Assembly (NCBI RefSeq): GCF_009811555.1
Contig: NZ_BLIN01000003.1
Location: 372,001-436,000, forward strand
Reading direction: 5' to 3'
Origin: Streptomyces caniferus
GTDB taxonomy: Bacteria > Actinomycetota > Actinomycetes > Streptomycetales > Streptomycetaceae
Length of the DNA stretch: 64,000 nucleotides
Shown here: in pieces, positions 50,614-59,368 of the stretch
Numbering within the stretch: position 1 is the stretch's first letter
Layout: the number at the start of each line of letters is the position of its first letter
Notes under the pieces: generated by a model
What the model saw: the letters and a program-made list of their open reading frames with translations, nothing else
Told to the model about the DNA's origin: nothing
Database searches by the model: none
Made by a program: the position numbers and the translations under genes

Positions 50614-52419
50614 GTGCGTAGACCCCACATACGCGGACACCGCCTGGCCATCGCCGTCGCAGTCACGACGGCTGCAACATTCACCGCGGGAGTGGCGGGC
50701 ACTGCCTCCGCCAGCTCCACGGCCTCGCCGGTCGCTGCTACCTCCGCCTCAACTCGCGCCCCTCAGAAGGTCGTTGACGCGGCACTCGCCGCCGTCCATG
50801 CGCACGCATCGGCCACCGGAGTCGGCAAGAAGGACACCCTCAAGGCCACGGACGCGCTCGTCGATCCGGACGGCCGACAGCATGTCCGCTTTGTTCGCAC
50901 GCACCGCGGACTGCCGGTGCTCGGTGGCGACCTCGTCGTCCACCTGACCGCCAAGTCGGCGTACGAGAGCGTGACCCGGGCCTACCGTCACCAGGTCGAC
51001 GTGCCCGACACGGACCCGAAGCTGTCGGCCTCGGAGGCCCGGACGAAGGCCGCCGCCGTCGCGAAGGGCCGGGCCGGTGACGCCGAACTGGTCGTGGACG
51101 CCCGTGAGAACCGGACCACGCTGGCCTACCGGGTGCAGGTGGCCGACAGCCGTACCGCCGAGGCCGGCGGCGCCCGTACGGTCGTCCTCGACGCGGCCTC
51201 CGGCGCGGTGCTCAGCAACTCCCCGGTCGACGACTCCTTCCTGTCGCCCGCCGTCCAGGCCAAGCTGCGTGCCCGGGGCGAGCGGCTCGACCCCGCGACC
51301 GGATCGCTCACCCCCTCCCCGGCCGCCACGGCCGAGGCGGCCGGAACCGCCGGGTTCCCGTCGGCGGCCACCGGCTCCGGTGCGTCCTTCTTCGTCGGCA
51401 CCGTGCCGCTGTCCACCACCCGGACCGCGAAGAAGTCCTTCACCCTCAAGGACTCCACCCGCGGGAACACCGAGACCCGGGACGCCGGCGACAAGGAGCT
51501 GGAGAAGTTCGCCGACGGCAAGGCGTTCACCAGCACCACCAACCGCTGGGGCAACGGCACCACGAACAGCCGGGCGACCGCCGCCGTCGACGCCCAGTAC
51601 GGCATCACCAGCACCCTGGACTTCTACAAGAAGACCTTCGGCCGCAAGGGCATCAAGAACGACGGCCGCGGGGCACACGCCCTGGTGCACTTCGGCAAGA
51701 AGGTCGGCAACGCCTACTGGTCCTCGGACTGCGGCTGCATGCTCTACGGCGACGGCGACGGCAAGACGTTCGCCAAGCCCCTGGTCGTGCTGGACGTCAC
51801 CGGTCATGAGCTCTCCCACGGCGTCGTCGACGCGACGGCCAACCTCCAGCCCACCCGGGTCGACGCCGAGGGGAACCAGTTCGGCGAGCCCGGCTCCCTG
51901 AACGAGTCGCTGGCGGACATCTTCGGCAGCGCGGTCGAGTTCTCGACCAACAACCCGAAGAACCCGCCGAACTACCTGATGGGCGAGAAGCTCGGCCTCG
52001 ACCAGAAGTTCCTGCGCCGTCTGGACAAGCCGTCCCTCGACAAGCTCGAAGGCACGGTCGACTACTGGTCGAAGGCGTCCTACGACACCGAGGTGCACGC
52101 CGGTTCCGGTGTCTCCTCGCACGCCTACTACCTCCTGGCCGAGGGCAGCGGCAAGAAGACCATCGGTGGCGTCGCCTACGACTCCCCCACCTTCAAGGGG
52201 TCGAAGGTGACCGGCATCGGCCGGAACAAGGCCACGGCGATCTTCTACCGGGCGCTCACCCGGTACATGGTCTCCACGACCGACTTCCATGACGCCCGGA
52301 CCGCGACGCTGCACGCGGCCAAGGACCTGTACGGCGCCAAGAGCACGGAGTACAAGGCCGTGGACAAGGCCTGGGCCGCCGTGAACGTGACGGCCGCCAA
52401 CACGCCGAACCAGCACTGA
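50614..52419 (+). CDS. Secreted M4 (thermolysin-like) metalloprotease with propeptide
   Basis: A 601-aa preproenzyme. A Sec signal (MRRPHIRGHRLAIAVAVTTAATFTAGVAGTASA, cut near 33) is followed by an FTP/PepSY propeptide (about 50-240; FVRTHRGLPVLGGDLVVHL is FTP-like, and a PepSY-like segment follows) and the catalytic domain. That domain carries DVTGHELSHGVV (zinc HELSH near 397) and GSLNESLADIFG (third ligand Glu). The active-site His is in VHAGSGVSSHAYYLLAEG. It is a broad-specificity extracellular protease. The start is GTG 50614 with AAGGACC 8-14 bases ahead. A perfect hairpin terminator follows. Confidence 0.93.
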   Translation: MRRPHIRGHRLAIAVAVTTAATFTAGVAGTASASSTASPVAATSASTRAPQKVVDAALAAVHAHASATGVGKKDTLKATDALVDPDGRQHVRFVRTHRGLPVLGGDLVVHLTAKSAYESVTRAYRHQVDVPDTDPKLSASEARTKAAAVAKGRAGDAELVVDARENRTTLAYRVQVADSRTAEAGGARTVVLDAASGAVLSNSPVDDSFLSPAVQAKLRARGERLDPATGSLTPSPAATAEAAGTAGFPSAATGSGASFFVGTVPLSTTRTAKKSFTLKDSTRGNTETRDAGDKELEKFADGKAFTSTTNRWGNGTTNSRATAAVDAQYGITSTLDFYKKTFGRKGIKNDGRGAHALVHFGKKVGNAYWSSDCGCMLYGDGDGKTFAKPLVVLDVTGHELSHGVVDATANLQPTRVDAEGNQFGEPGSLNESLADIFGSAVEFSTNNPKNPPNYLMGEKLGLDQKFLRRLDKPSLDKLEGTVDYWSKASYDTEVHAGSGVSSHAYYLLAEGSGKKTIGGVAYDSPTFKGSKVTGIGRNKATAIFYRALTRYMVSTTDFHDARTATLHAAKDLYGAKSTEYKAVDKAWAAVNVTAANTPNQH

Positions 52420-52440
52420 TCCGACCCGGACCAAAGCCGG

Positions 52441-52473
52441 TGTGGTGCCCCCGCGGCTCGCGGGGGCACCACA
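52441..52473. terminator. Strong terminator after the M4 protease gene
   Basis: A perfect 15-bp stem (52441-52455 with 52459-52473) and 3-nt loop begin 21 bp after the stop codon. Confidence 0.8.
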
Positions 52474-52552
52474 TGCGTCCCACCCGCGGCCCGGCCCGCG
52501 GGTTGCTCCGTGGTTCTCGACGGCACGGCCGACGGGAGCCTACGTTGAGACC

Positions 52553-53752
52553 ATGATCAGCGAGCGCACGAGCGGCACGCGGCGGCCCGGCTATCCGGTG
52601 GCGGCGGGCGTGTTCGCGATCGGCATGGCCGGCACCACGCTGCCCACCCCGCTCTACGGGCTCTACCGCGAACAGCTCGGGTTCTCCGAGCTGGTGGTGA
52701 CCGTGGTCTTCGCCGTGTACGCCCTCGGCGTCATCACGGTTCTCCTCCTCGCCGGCAACTTCTCCGACCAAGTGGGCCGGCGCCCCGTGTTGTTCTGCGC
52801 GCTGGGGCTGTCGGCGGCGAGCGCGCTGTGCTTCATCTTCGAGGGCGGGCTCCCGATGCTGCTCCTGGGGCGGGTGCTCTCCGGCTTCGCCGCCGGGCTG
52901 TTCAGCGGCGCCGCCACGGCGTCCGTGCTGGAACTCGCGAAGCCGGGCCAGGAGACACGGGCGGGATTCGCCGCCACCGCCGCGAACATGGGCGGGCTCG
53001 GCTGCGGCCCGTTGCTGTCGGGCCTGCTGGCCCAGTACGCGCCGTGGCCGTTGACCCTGCCGTTCCTGGTGCACCTGCTGCTGGTGGCGGGGGCGGCCGT
53101 GGCGACCTGGCGCCTGCCGGAGACCGTCGTGCATCCGCACCGCCCGCACACGCTGCGGCCCCAGGGTCTTCGGCTGCCGCCCGAAGTGCACGGCGTCTTC
53201 ACCCCGTCGGCCGTCGCCGCCTTCGCCGGTTTCTCCCTGCTGGGGCTCTTCACCGCGGTGGCACCGAGCTTCGTCGGCCAGACCCTGGGCGTGCACAATC
53301 TGGCCGTCGCCGGGCTCATCGTCTTCACGGTGTTCCTCGGGTCGACCGCGGGACAGTCCTTGACGGAACGGATCGGGGTGCGCAGGGCCCTGCCGGGCGG
53401 CTGCCTGGTGCTGGTGGTGGGCCTCCTCCTCGTCGCCACCTCGCTGGCCGTGACCTCGCTGCCGGTGCTGGTCATCGGTGCGGTGTGCGGCGGTGTCGGC
53501 CAGGGCCTGGCGTTCCGCGCCGGCCTGACCGCCGTGGGCCGCGCGGCACCGCCCGAGCACCGGGGCGGCACCATCTCGGCCTTCTTCCTCGTCGCCTACC
53601 TGGGCATCTCGCTGCCGGTCGTCGGCGTCGGAGCGCTCACGCTGGTACTCGGCCTGCGCGGTGCGGGCCTGACCTTCTCCGCCTGTGTCATCGCGCTCAC
53701 CGTCACCGTCGGCCTCTACGTCCTGCGCCACCCGCCGACGGCCGCCGACTGA
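52553..53752 (+). CDS. MFS transporter (12-helix type)
   Basis: A 399-aa protein with about 12 hydrophobic helices. LLLAGNFSDQVGRRPVLF is the MFS motif A between helices 2 and 3; GRVLSGFAAGLFSGAATASVLEL is the helix-4 motif B. It resembles sugar- or drug-efflux MFS proteins, substrate unknown. There is a terminator before it, so it has its own promoter. The start ATG 52553 has GGGAG 12-16 bases upstream. It converges on the P450 gene. Confidence 0.87.
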   Translation: MISERTSGTRRPGYPVAAGVFAIGMAGTTLPTPLYGLYREQLGFSELVVTVVFAVYALGVITVLLLAGNFSDQVGRRPVLFCALGLSAASALCFIFEGGLPMLLLGRVLSGFAAGLFSGAATASVLELAKPGQETRAGFAATAANMGGLGCGPLLSGLLAQYAPWPLTLPFLVHLLLVAGAAVATWRLPETVVHPHRPHTLRPQGLRLPPEVHGVFTPSAVAAFAGFSLLGLFTAVAPSFVGQTLGVHNLAVAGLIVFTVFLGSTAGQSLTERIGVRRALPGGCLVLVVGLLLVATSLAVTSLPVLVIGAVCGGVGQGLAFRAGLTAVGRAAPPEHRGGTISAFFLVAYLGISLPVVGVGALTLVLGLRGAGLTFSACVIALTVTVGLYVLRHPPTAAD

Positions 53753-53794
53753 CCGCCCCGCCCGGCTCCCGGCCCGCCCGGGTCTCTCACCGCC

Positions 53795-55042
53795 TCAGGC
53801 GGTACCGGCAGGCCGCGCCGCGCCGACGTCCGGCGTGAGCCGCACCCGCAGCCGCGCCGGCCCCCGGGTGAACACTCCCTCGTCGGTGGGCGCCGCATCG
53901 TCCGCGAAGCCCATGGCGGGGAAGGCGTCGAGCAGTTGGTTGGCCCCGAGCTCGATCTCGGTCTTGGCCAGGAGCGCGCCGACACAGAAGTGCCGGCCCA
54001 GGGAGAAGGCCACATGGTCGGCGGCGGCGCTGAAGGCCGTGGCGGTGGTGAGGTCGGTGCGGAAGAGGTCGAAGGCGTCGGGCCGCGCGTAGTGGCGCTC
54101 GTCGCGGTTCGCGGAGCCGATGAGACAGGTGACCGTGGCGCCCGCGGGGACCGTACCGCCGCTCAGGGCGACCTCGGCGGCGGGCTGACGCATGATCATC
54201 TGTACCGGCGGGGTGTAGCGCAGGGTCTCGGCGAAGGCCGCGGGGATCAGCGACCGGTCGGCACGGACAGCGGCCAACTGGTCCGGGTGGGCCAGCAGGT
54301 TGCGGAACAGCGCGGCGAGCGCCTTGTCCGTGGTCTCGCCCCCGGCGGCCAGCAGCAGGCTGACGAACGAGGTGATGTCCTGATCGGTCATCCGGGTGCC
54401 CTCGATCTCCGCGGTGCACAGGGTGGAGAGCAGGTCGTCGCCGGGCGCGGCACGCCGTGCGTTGAGGACCGGCCGCAGGTAGGCGGCGAGTTCCTCACCC
54501 GCGCGCCGCCCGGCGGCCGCGACCTCGGGGTCCTGGGCCAGGTTGGACAGGAATGCGACGGCGGAGGCGTACCAGCCGTGGAAGCGGTCGTGGTCGGCCC
54601 GGTCGAGGCCGAGCATGTCGACGATCACGTTGATGGGGAAGCGGGTGGCGAACTGCCCCACCAGATCGGCTTCCGCATCGTCGCGGAAGACGTCGATCAG
54701 CTCCCGCGCGTTCCGCTCGATGACCGGCAGGAACTTCTCCCGCAGCTCCCGGCCGCGGAAGGCGGGGGCCACCAGGGCGCGGCGTACGGAGTGTTCACGA
54801 CCGCTCATCTGCGGGAGCGTCCGGCCGCCGTGCGCCGGTTCGAGCTGCCACGCATAGTTGTCGGTGGTGAACACCGGCTCGCGGAAGGCCCGTGCCACGT
54901 CCTCGTACCGCGAGAGCAGATAGCTGTCGGTGCCCTTGTCGTAGAAGACCGGGTAGTGCTCGCGCAGGACGCGGTACGCGGGGTAGGGGTCGGCCGCGAA
55001 CGCGGGTGACAGGATGTCGGGCGGCTGCGGGAGAGCGGTCAC
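53795..55042 (-). CDS. Cytochrome P450
   Basis: A 415-aa soluble actinobacterial P450. SLLLAAGGETTDKALAALF is the I-helix with the oxygen-activation Gly-Glu-Thr-Thr, ETLRYTPPVQ contains ExxR, and FSLGRHFCVGALLAKTE is the heme-Cys loop. The start is the GTG at 55042 (VTALPQPPDILSP), weakly preceded by GAGGAC; longer in-frame sequence to 55207 seems non-coding. No ferredoxin or reductase gene is adjacent. The substrate is unknown. There are no biosynthetic neighbours, so it may be a stand-alone detoxifying or catabolic enzyme. Confidence 0.9.
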   Translation of the reverse strand: MTALPQPPDILSPAFAADPYPAYRVLREHYPVFYDKGTDSYLLSRYEDVARAFREPVFTTDNYAWQLEPAHGGRTLPQMSGREHSVRRALVAPAFRGRELREKFLPVIERNARELIDVFRDDAEADLVGQFATRFPINVIVDMLGLDRADHDRFHGWYASAVAFLSNLAQDPEVAAAGRRAGEELAAYLRPVLNARRAAPGDDLLSTLCTAEIEGTRMTDQDITSFVSLLLAAGGETTDKALAALFRNLLAHPDQLAAVRADRSLIPAAFAETLRYTPPVQMIMRQPAAEVALSGGTVPAGATVTCLIGSANRDERHYARPDAFDLFRTDLTTATAFSAAADHVAFSLGRHFCVGALLAKTEIELGANQLLDAFPAMGFADDAAPTDEGVFTRGPARLRVRLTPDVGAARPAGTA

Positions 55043-55192
55043 CAGCGTCCTCGGCTTCCCTCGGTGGCATCGGACTCGGACCTCGGTGCACGGCCGGCTT
55101 GTGACGCTAGGGCACCGCGTCTGGCCCGTCCAGAGCGCCTCGTGGCGAGACCGGCGCACGGCGACTGCGGGGCGCCCCGCGCACGGACGACA

Positions 55193-55229
55193 ATGCCCGG
55201 GGCGCACGCGAATGCCCGGGGCGCACGCG
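55193..55229. repeat. Two tandem 19-bp repeats
   Basis: In the 399-bp region between the divergent P450 and secreted-protein genes, the unit ATGCCCGGGGCGCACGCG(A) occurs twice in direct tandem. Nothing else coding is visible in 55043-55441. Confidence 0.7.
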
Positions 55230-55441
55230 TCGACCGCGCCGCTGCGGCCTGTCGCCGGAGGCCGCGTGGGCGGGCGCCGGGTGGCCGGAATGCACCGTGC
55301 GGCGGGCCATCACCCGGACGGCCGCCCGCCTTCACTCCGCTGCCTCCCACGACACGCTCTTCCGGCCGAGGCCGTCAACGCTGGGATCCGGCAGTCCCCG
55401 ATCCAGCAGCCCCGCCGTCGAGGCGGAGAAGTGAGCATCGC

Positions 55442-56083
55442 ATGGCCGCACCATTCGCCCTGGGCCCGCTCGGCCGCCTGTGCCGTGGGGCTCTCGTCGT
55501 CGCCCTGCTCACGGCGGTGTGCGCAGCCGGGCCGGCCTCGGCCTCCGGTGGTGCCGCCGGATCGGACGCACGGAGCGGCACCCGGCCCTCCGTGGTGCCG
55601 CCGCGCTGCGCGTTCGCCGACGCCTACGGCCGGCACCGGGCGGCCGCACCGCCGCGGCAGGCCGGGTACGCCGTCGTCCCGCCGGCCGGCCCGCTCCGGC
55701 CCCTGGCCGAGGACTCCACCTCCATATCCGGCCTCCCCCAGAGCGTCCCGGGCCCGGTCCTGCCGGCCGGACACTCCCACGGCCGGCCCGTGCCGTCCCG
55801 GAGTGCCGACGGCAGCGGCGGGCCCGTTCCGTATCCGCTGCCCGTACTGGTCCACCGGCTCTGCGCCGCGGACCTCCCCGCGGTCGCCGCCCAACGCCCC
55901 CTCTCCAGCAGGGTGTTGACCGCTCGGCCGGCCGCGAAGCCCGTCCAGGCGGCGACGGGGACCAAGCCGCTGGTGTTCATGGGTTTCGGCACGATGGCCG
56001 GTCTGACCTTGCTCGCCGGCGCGGGGCTCGTCTCGAGCGCCCGCAGACGGCGGGGCAGCGGCCCGCCGGCGGACCGCTGCTGA
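55442..56083 (+). CDS. Exported, C-terminally membrane-anchored protein of unknown function
   Basis: A 213-aa protein. It has a signal peptide (GRLCRGALVVALLTAVCAAGPASA, cut near 35), a Pro/Ala/Arg-rich extracellular region with two Cys in the order PPRCAFAD and VHRLCAAD, and a C-terminal anchor LVFMGFGTMAGLTLLAGAGLVSSARRRRG. The hydrophobic helix and basic tail resemble a sortase-type end, but no LPxTG is visible before it. GGAGAAG lies upstream of ATG 55442. Low complexity limits any family assignment. Confidence 0.6.
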   Translation: MAAPFALGPLGRLCRGALVVALLTAVCAAGPASASGGAAGSDARSGTRPSVVPPRCAFADAYGRHRAAAPPRQAGYAVVPPAGPLRPLAEDSTSISGLPQSVPGPVLPAGHSHGRPVPSRSADGSGGPVPYPLPVLVHRLCAADLPAVAAQRPLSSRVLTARPAAKPVQAATGTKPLVFMGFGTMAGLTLLAGAGLVSSARRRRGSGPPADRC

Positions 56084-56148
56084 GCGCGCCGGGGACCACC
56101 GACTCCCGGCCCCCGCGGCCATGTCTCGTACGCCGGTGAACGGCAGAA

Positions 56149-56265
56149 AACCTGGTGAAGGACGCCACGCTGAAGGTCTACCCGGGTGCGCCGCACGGCC
56201 TCTCGGCGGTCGGCAAGTACAAGGAGGACTTCCACGCCGATCTGCTGTCGTTCCTCGACAGCTGA
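56149..56265 (+). pseudogene. C-terminal fragment of an alpha/beta hydrolase (non-heme chloroperoxidase-like)
   Basis: A stretch of 38 codons ending in TGA 56263-56265 reads NLVKDATLKVYPGAPHGLSA, then VGKYKEDFHADLLSFLDS. This matches the last helix region of the chloroperoxidase/AB hydrolase family, including the catalytic His in GAPHG. The N-terminal ~240 residues are absent and no start is evident. It is a remnant of a deleted gene. Confidence 0.7.
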
Positions 56266-56301
56266 CACAGACTCCGGGCCGGCGAGCAGCCCGGAAACAC
56301 A

Positions 56302-56346
56302 GCCGGTGCCGGCCGAGGACCTGTGGTCCTCTCGGCCGGCACCGGC
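56302..56346. terminator. Strong bidirectional hairpin
   Basis: A 15-bp perfect outer stem (56302-56316 with 56332-56346) and a 4-bp inner stem (GGAC/GTCC) lie between the hydrolase remnant and the convergent His-rich gene, only 16 bp from its end. Confidence 0.75.
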
Positions 56347-56362
56347 TGGAAAACTGTCGGGA

Positions 56363-56581
56363 TTACCTGCGGTGGCCGTTGCCCCAGCCACCCTTCTCGC
56401 AGCCCTCGCTGAAGACCGGCCCGACGTGGTCGAGGACGCCCGCGGAGAGCCAGCAGGAGGCGTAGTGGCCGTGGTGGTTGTGGTGGTGGCGGTCCTTGCC
56501 GTGAGCCAGGGCGGCGCTGGCACCGCCCATGACGATCGTGGTGGCCAGGGCGCTAGCTGCGATCGCGGCGCGGATGCGCAT
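56363..56581 (-). CDS. Small secreted His-rich protein
   Basis: A 72-aa precursor: signal peptide (MRIRAAIAASALATTIVMGGASAALA), then a mature ~46 residues starting HGKDRHHHNHHGHYASC. Eight of its first 14 mature residues are His or Lys and two Cys follow (C43 and C60), suggesting metal (Zn, Ni or Cu) binding with a disulfide. It resembles the small secreted proteins common in Streptomyces but is not a chaplin. GAGGAGCACAC precedes ATG 56581. Confidence 0.65.
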   Translation of the reverse strand: MRIRAAIAASALATTIVMGGASAALAHGKDRHHHNHHGHYASCWLSAGVLDHVGPVFSEGCEKGGWGNGHRR

Positions 56582-56975
56582 GTGTGCTCCTCAGGAGGAT
56601 CAAAGGGGTATATCGACCTTTTCAGGAATCACCTTCACAGAACCTCCCAAAACCTGACCCATCACTAATTGCGTGAGTCGGAGTAATCGCCCTCCGGTCC
56701 GCACGGCGAACACACCCGGCCACGGCGCCGTCGAACACCCCTCCCGGGCCGGGCACGCCCACTCCCAACGCCCTTACAGGCAGGGCTCGTTCGACATCGA
56801 CGCGATCACTCGGCCGCGACGAGGAGCGGACGACACCACAGCTCGGACGGACCCGCCAGGAATTGCCCTGTGACTATCGGCCGTTCGGGGTGAGAACCGA
56901 CTTCCGGAAAAAGTCAGGAAATCTGATCAATCGTCACAATGGGGCCGGTATTGAGAAGGCGTCAGGGGAAATGCC
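56582..56975. other. 394-bp intergenic region
   Basis: No credible gene is seen. It contains the promoter of the His-rich gene on the minus strand and the tail of the MFS operon. A lone TTGCGTG half-site (about 56669-56675) matches the DeoR operator half-sites at 60.7 and 61.7 kb, but without a partner. Confidence 0.35.
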
Positions 56976-58295
56976 TCATGCTCCCTCCGGCGCTTCCCGG
57001 GCCACCTGGCGTACGGGGCGCACGCCCGGGCGCAGGCCCAACGTCACCAGTGCCACGGCCACGGCGAGGAAGGCGGACAGGACCGCGAAGCCGGTCACGC
57101 TGGATCCCGTGGCGTCGGTCAGCCAGCCGACCAGGTAGGGGCCGGCGAAGCCGCCGAGGTTGCCGAGCGCGTTGATCAGTCCCATGGCGACGGCCACCAC
57201 CTCGAAGCGCAGCAGCTGGCCGGGGATCGCCCAGAACGGTCCGTACGGCGCATAGACCGCGGCGGCCGTCACACACAGCAGCAGCATCCGGGGCAGGGCG
57301 CCGTCCACGGCCTGCCCCAGCAGCAGAGCGGCGATGCCCACGACGAGCGGGACGGCCACCGCCTGGCGTCGTCTGCCGGTGCGGTCGGACCAGGCGGCAT
57401 TGGCGATCATCACCACCAGTGCGACGGTGAACGGGATCGCGGTGAGCAGTCCGACCTCGGTGGGCGATCCGCCGTGCGTCAGCTCCTTGATGACCGACGG
57501 CAGCCAGAGGTTGAAGCCGTAGAAGCCGGTGATCCAGAAGAAGTAGACGCCGATGAGGACGAGCACCGATTTCTGCCTGACCGCGTCGAGGTACGAGCCG
57601 CTGCCCGCCGAGGGCTTGGCGGCTTCGTCGGCGGCGATCGCGCGCTCCACGTGGTCGGCCTCGGCGCGGGAGATCCACCGGGCCTGCGCGGGCCGGTCGG
57701 CGACCGCGAACCACCAGACCACCGCCCACACCAGGGGCGGGACGCCCTGCAGCATCAGCACCCAGCGCCAGCTCCCGTGGTCGAGCATCCAGCCCGACAG
57801 CGGCGCCATCAGCACCGACGACAGCGGCAGGCAGGCCATCCACAGGGCGTTGGCCCGGGCCCGCTCGCGCAGCGGGAACCACGAGGCGAGCAGGATGAGC
57901 ACGGCGGGCCAGACGCCGCCCTCGAAGAGGCCCAGCACGAAACGGGCCACGTAGAACTGCGACTTGGTCTGGACGAGACCGGAGAGCGACGCGGCCGCGC
58001 CCCACGCCACCATGAGGAGGAGGACGGTCTTCCGGGCGCTCCAGCGCTGGGCGAGGATCGCGGCCGGGATCTGCAGGAAGACGTAGCCGAGGAAGAAGAC
58101 GCCGCCGACCAGCCCCTTGTCGGCGTTGGACAGCCGCAGATCGCCGTGCATGTAGGGGAGGATGACGGAGACGTTGTTCCGGTCGAGATACGCCAGCATG
58201 TACATGATCGCGGCGACCGGGATGACGTACGCCCAGCGCTTGGCGGGCGTCGTGGGCGGCGACTGCGGGGTCGGCTGCGGGCCGGCGTCCGTCAC
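56976..58295 (-). CDS. ACS-family MFS transporter for an acid sugar
   Basis: A 439-aa protein with about 12 helices. VAAIMYMLAYLDRNNVSVILPYMHGDLRLS and the RFVLGLFEGGVWPAVLILLASWFPLRERARAN region are typical of the anion:cation symporter (tartrate, D-galactonate, phthalate) group. It probably imports the acid sugar processed by the two genes upstream. Start GTG 58295 overlaps the PdxA2-like stop by GTGA, so the three genes are one operon. Confidence 0.9.
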   Translation of the reverse strand: MTDAGPQPTPQSPPTTPAKRWAYVIPVAAIMYMLAYLDRNNVSVILPYMHGDLRLSNADKGLVGGVFFLGYVFLQIPAAILAQRWSARKTVLLLMVAWGAAASLSGLVQTKSQFYVARFVLGLFEGGVWPAVLILLASWFPLRERARANALWMACLPLSSVLMAPLSGWMLDHGSWRWVLMLQGVPPLVWAVVWWFAVADRPAQARWISRAEADHVERAIAADEAAKPSAGSGSYLDAVRQKSVLVLIGVYFFWITGFYGFNLWLPSVIKELTHGGSPTEVGLLTAIPFTVALVVMIANAAWSDRTGRRRQAVAVPLVVGIAALLLGQAVDGALPRMLLLCVTAAAVYAPYGPFWAIPGQLLRFEVVAVAMGLINALGNLGGFAGPYLVGWLTDATGSSVTGFAVLSAFLAVAVALVTLGLRPGVRPVRQVAREAPEGA

Positions 58296-59368
58296 TGGGC
58301 GACCGCCGTTCCGTAGGCGGCGCGGATCCGGTCGGTGAAGCGGCTGAAGCCGGCGGCGGCGCGGAAGGCCGCGGCCATCGTGCCGTGGGAGGCGCGGCCG
58401 CTGCCGGCGATGTCGAACGCGGTGCCGTGGTCGACGGAGGTGCGCAGGATCGGCAGGCCCACGGTGACGGAGACGGTGCCGTCGAAGTCGACGGTCTTGG
58501 CGGGGATGTGGCCCTGGTCGTGGAAGTGCGACAGCACTCCGTCGAAGCGGCCTTCGAGGCCCTGGTGGAAGACGGAGTCCGCGGGGATCGGTCCCACGAC
58601 GCCGAGCCCCTCGGCCGCCGCCTTCTCCACCGCCGGGCGCAGGACGGTGATCTCCTCGTCGCCGAAGTGGCCGCCCTCGCCGCCGTGCGGGTTGATCGCG
58701 GCCACGGCGAGCCGGGGGGTGTCATGGCCGAAGACGCGCAGGGCGGTGGCGGCGTGACGGATGCTCGCGGCGACCCGCTCCTCGGTGATCTGGTCGAGCG
58801 CCTTGCGCAGGGCGAGATGGCGGGTGGTGAAGAAGATCTTGAGGCCGCGCACCACGAACATGGTGTCGAAGTGGGCGGCGCCGGTGAGTTCGCCGAGCAT
58901 CTCGGTATGGCCGAGGTGCTCGGAGCCGGCCGCCCAGATCGCCTCCTTGTTGATCGGCGAGGTGACGATGCCGTCGACCTCGCCGGCCAGCGCGGCGCGG
59001 GTGGCGGCCTCGATCGCGGCCACGGCGGAGCGGCCCGCCACCGCGTCGACCGTGCCCCAGGGGAGGTCGCCGGGGGCGATCCCGAGGTCGAGCACATCGA
59101 TGGTGCCGGGCTCGAAGCGCGCCTCACCGGGCGTGCCCACCGCGTTGACCTCGACGTCCAGACCGCAGACGGCGACGGCGCGGCGCAGTACGGCGGCGTC
59201 GCCGACGGCGAGTCCACGGCCGAGGGCGGCGGTAGCCGGGTCGGCGAGCGTGCGGGCGGTGATCTCGGGACCGATCCCGACGGGGTCGCCGAGGGTGACG
59301 GCGAGGAGCGGCAGCGGTCCGTCGGGGGCCGCCGTCCGGTCGTCGGGCACCTGCTGGGGGTGGGTCAT
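58292..59368 (-). CDS. pdxA2: PdxA2-like 4-phospho-threonate/erythronate dehydrogenase
   Basis: A 358-aa NAD-dependent enzyme of the PdxA family. VTLGDPVGIGPEI at the N-terminus, SPINKEAI with HLGHTEML (metal His), HDQGHIPAKTVDFDG (second His) and DHGTAFDIAGSG (third region) are all conserved. In a gene pair with a DUF1537 kinase, PdxA2 enzymes oxidise 4-phospho-D-threonate or 4-phospho-D-erythronate to dihydroxyacetone phosphate and CO2, rather than making pyridoxal phosphate. Which epimer is used cannot be read here. It overlaps the kinase gene by ATGA. Confidence 0.88.
   Translation of the reverse strand: MTHPQQVPDDRTAAPDGPLPLLAVTLGDPVGIGPEITARTLADPATAALGRGLAVGDAAVLRRAVAVCGLDVEVNAVGTPGEARFEPGTIDVLDLGIAPGDLPWGTVDAVAGRSAVAAIEAATRAALAGEVDGIVTSPINKEAIWAAGSEHLGHTEMLGELTGAAHFDTMFVVRGLKIFFTTRHLALRKALDQITEERVAASIRHAATALRVFGHDTPRLAVAAINPHGGEGGHFGDEEITVLRPAVEKAAAEGLGVVGPIPADSVFHQGLEGRFDGVLSHFHDQGHIPAKTVDFDGTVSVTVGLPILRTSVDHGTAFDIAGSGRASHGTMAAAFRAAAGFSRFTDRIRAAYGTAVAQ

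Noticed and set aside
55193..55229. CRISPR-like array
   Set aside because: There are only two directly adjacent 19-bp units with no spacers.
53795..56083. A secondary-metabolite gene cluster around the P450
   Set aside because: No polyketide, peptide, terpene or tailoring partner genes are near it.
58292..59368. Vitamin B6 biosynthesis by the PdxA homologue
   Set aside because: Operon context with a DUF1537 kinase and an acid-sugar transporter points to the catabolic PdxA2 role; actinobacteria normally make pyridoxal phosphate by another route.
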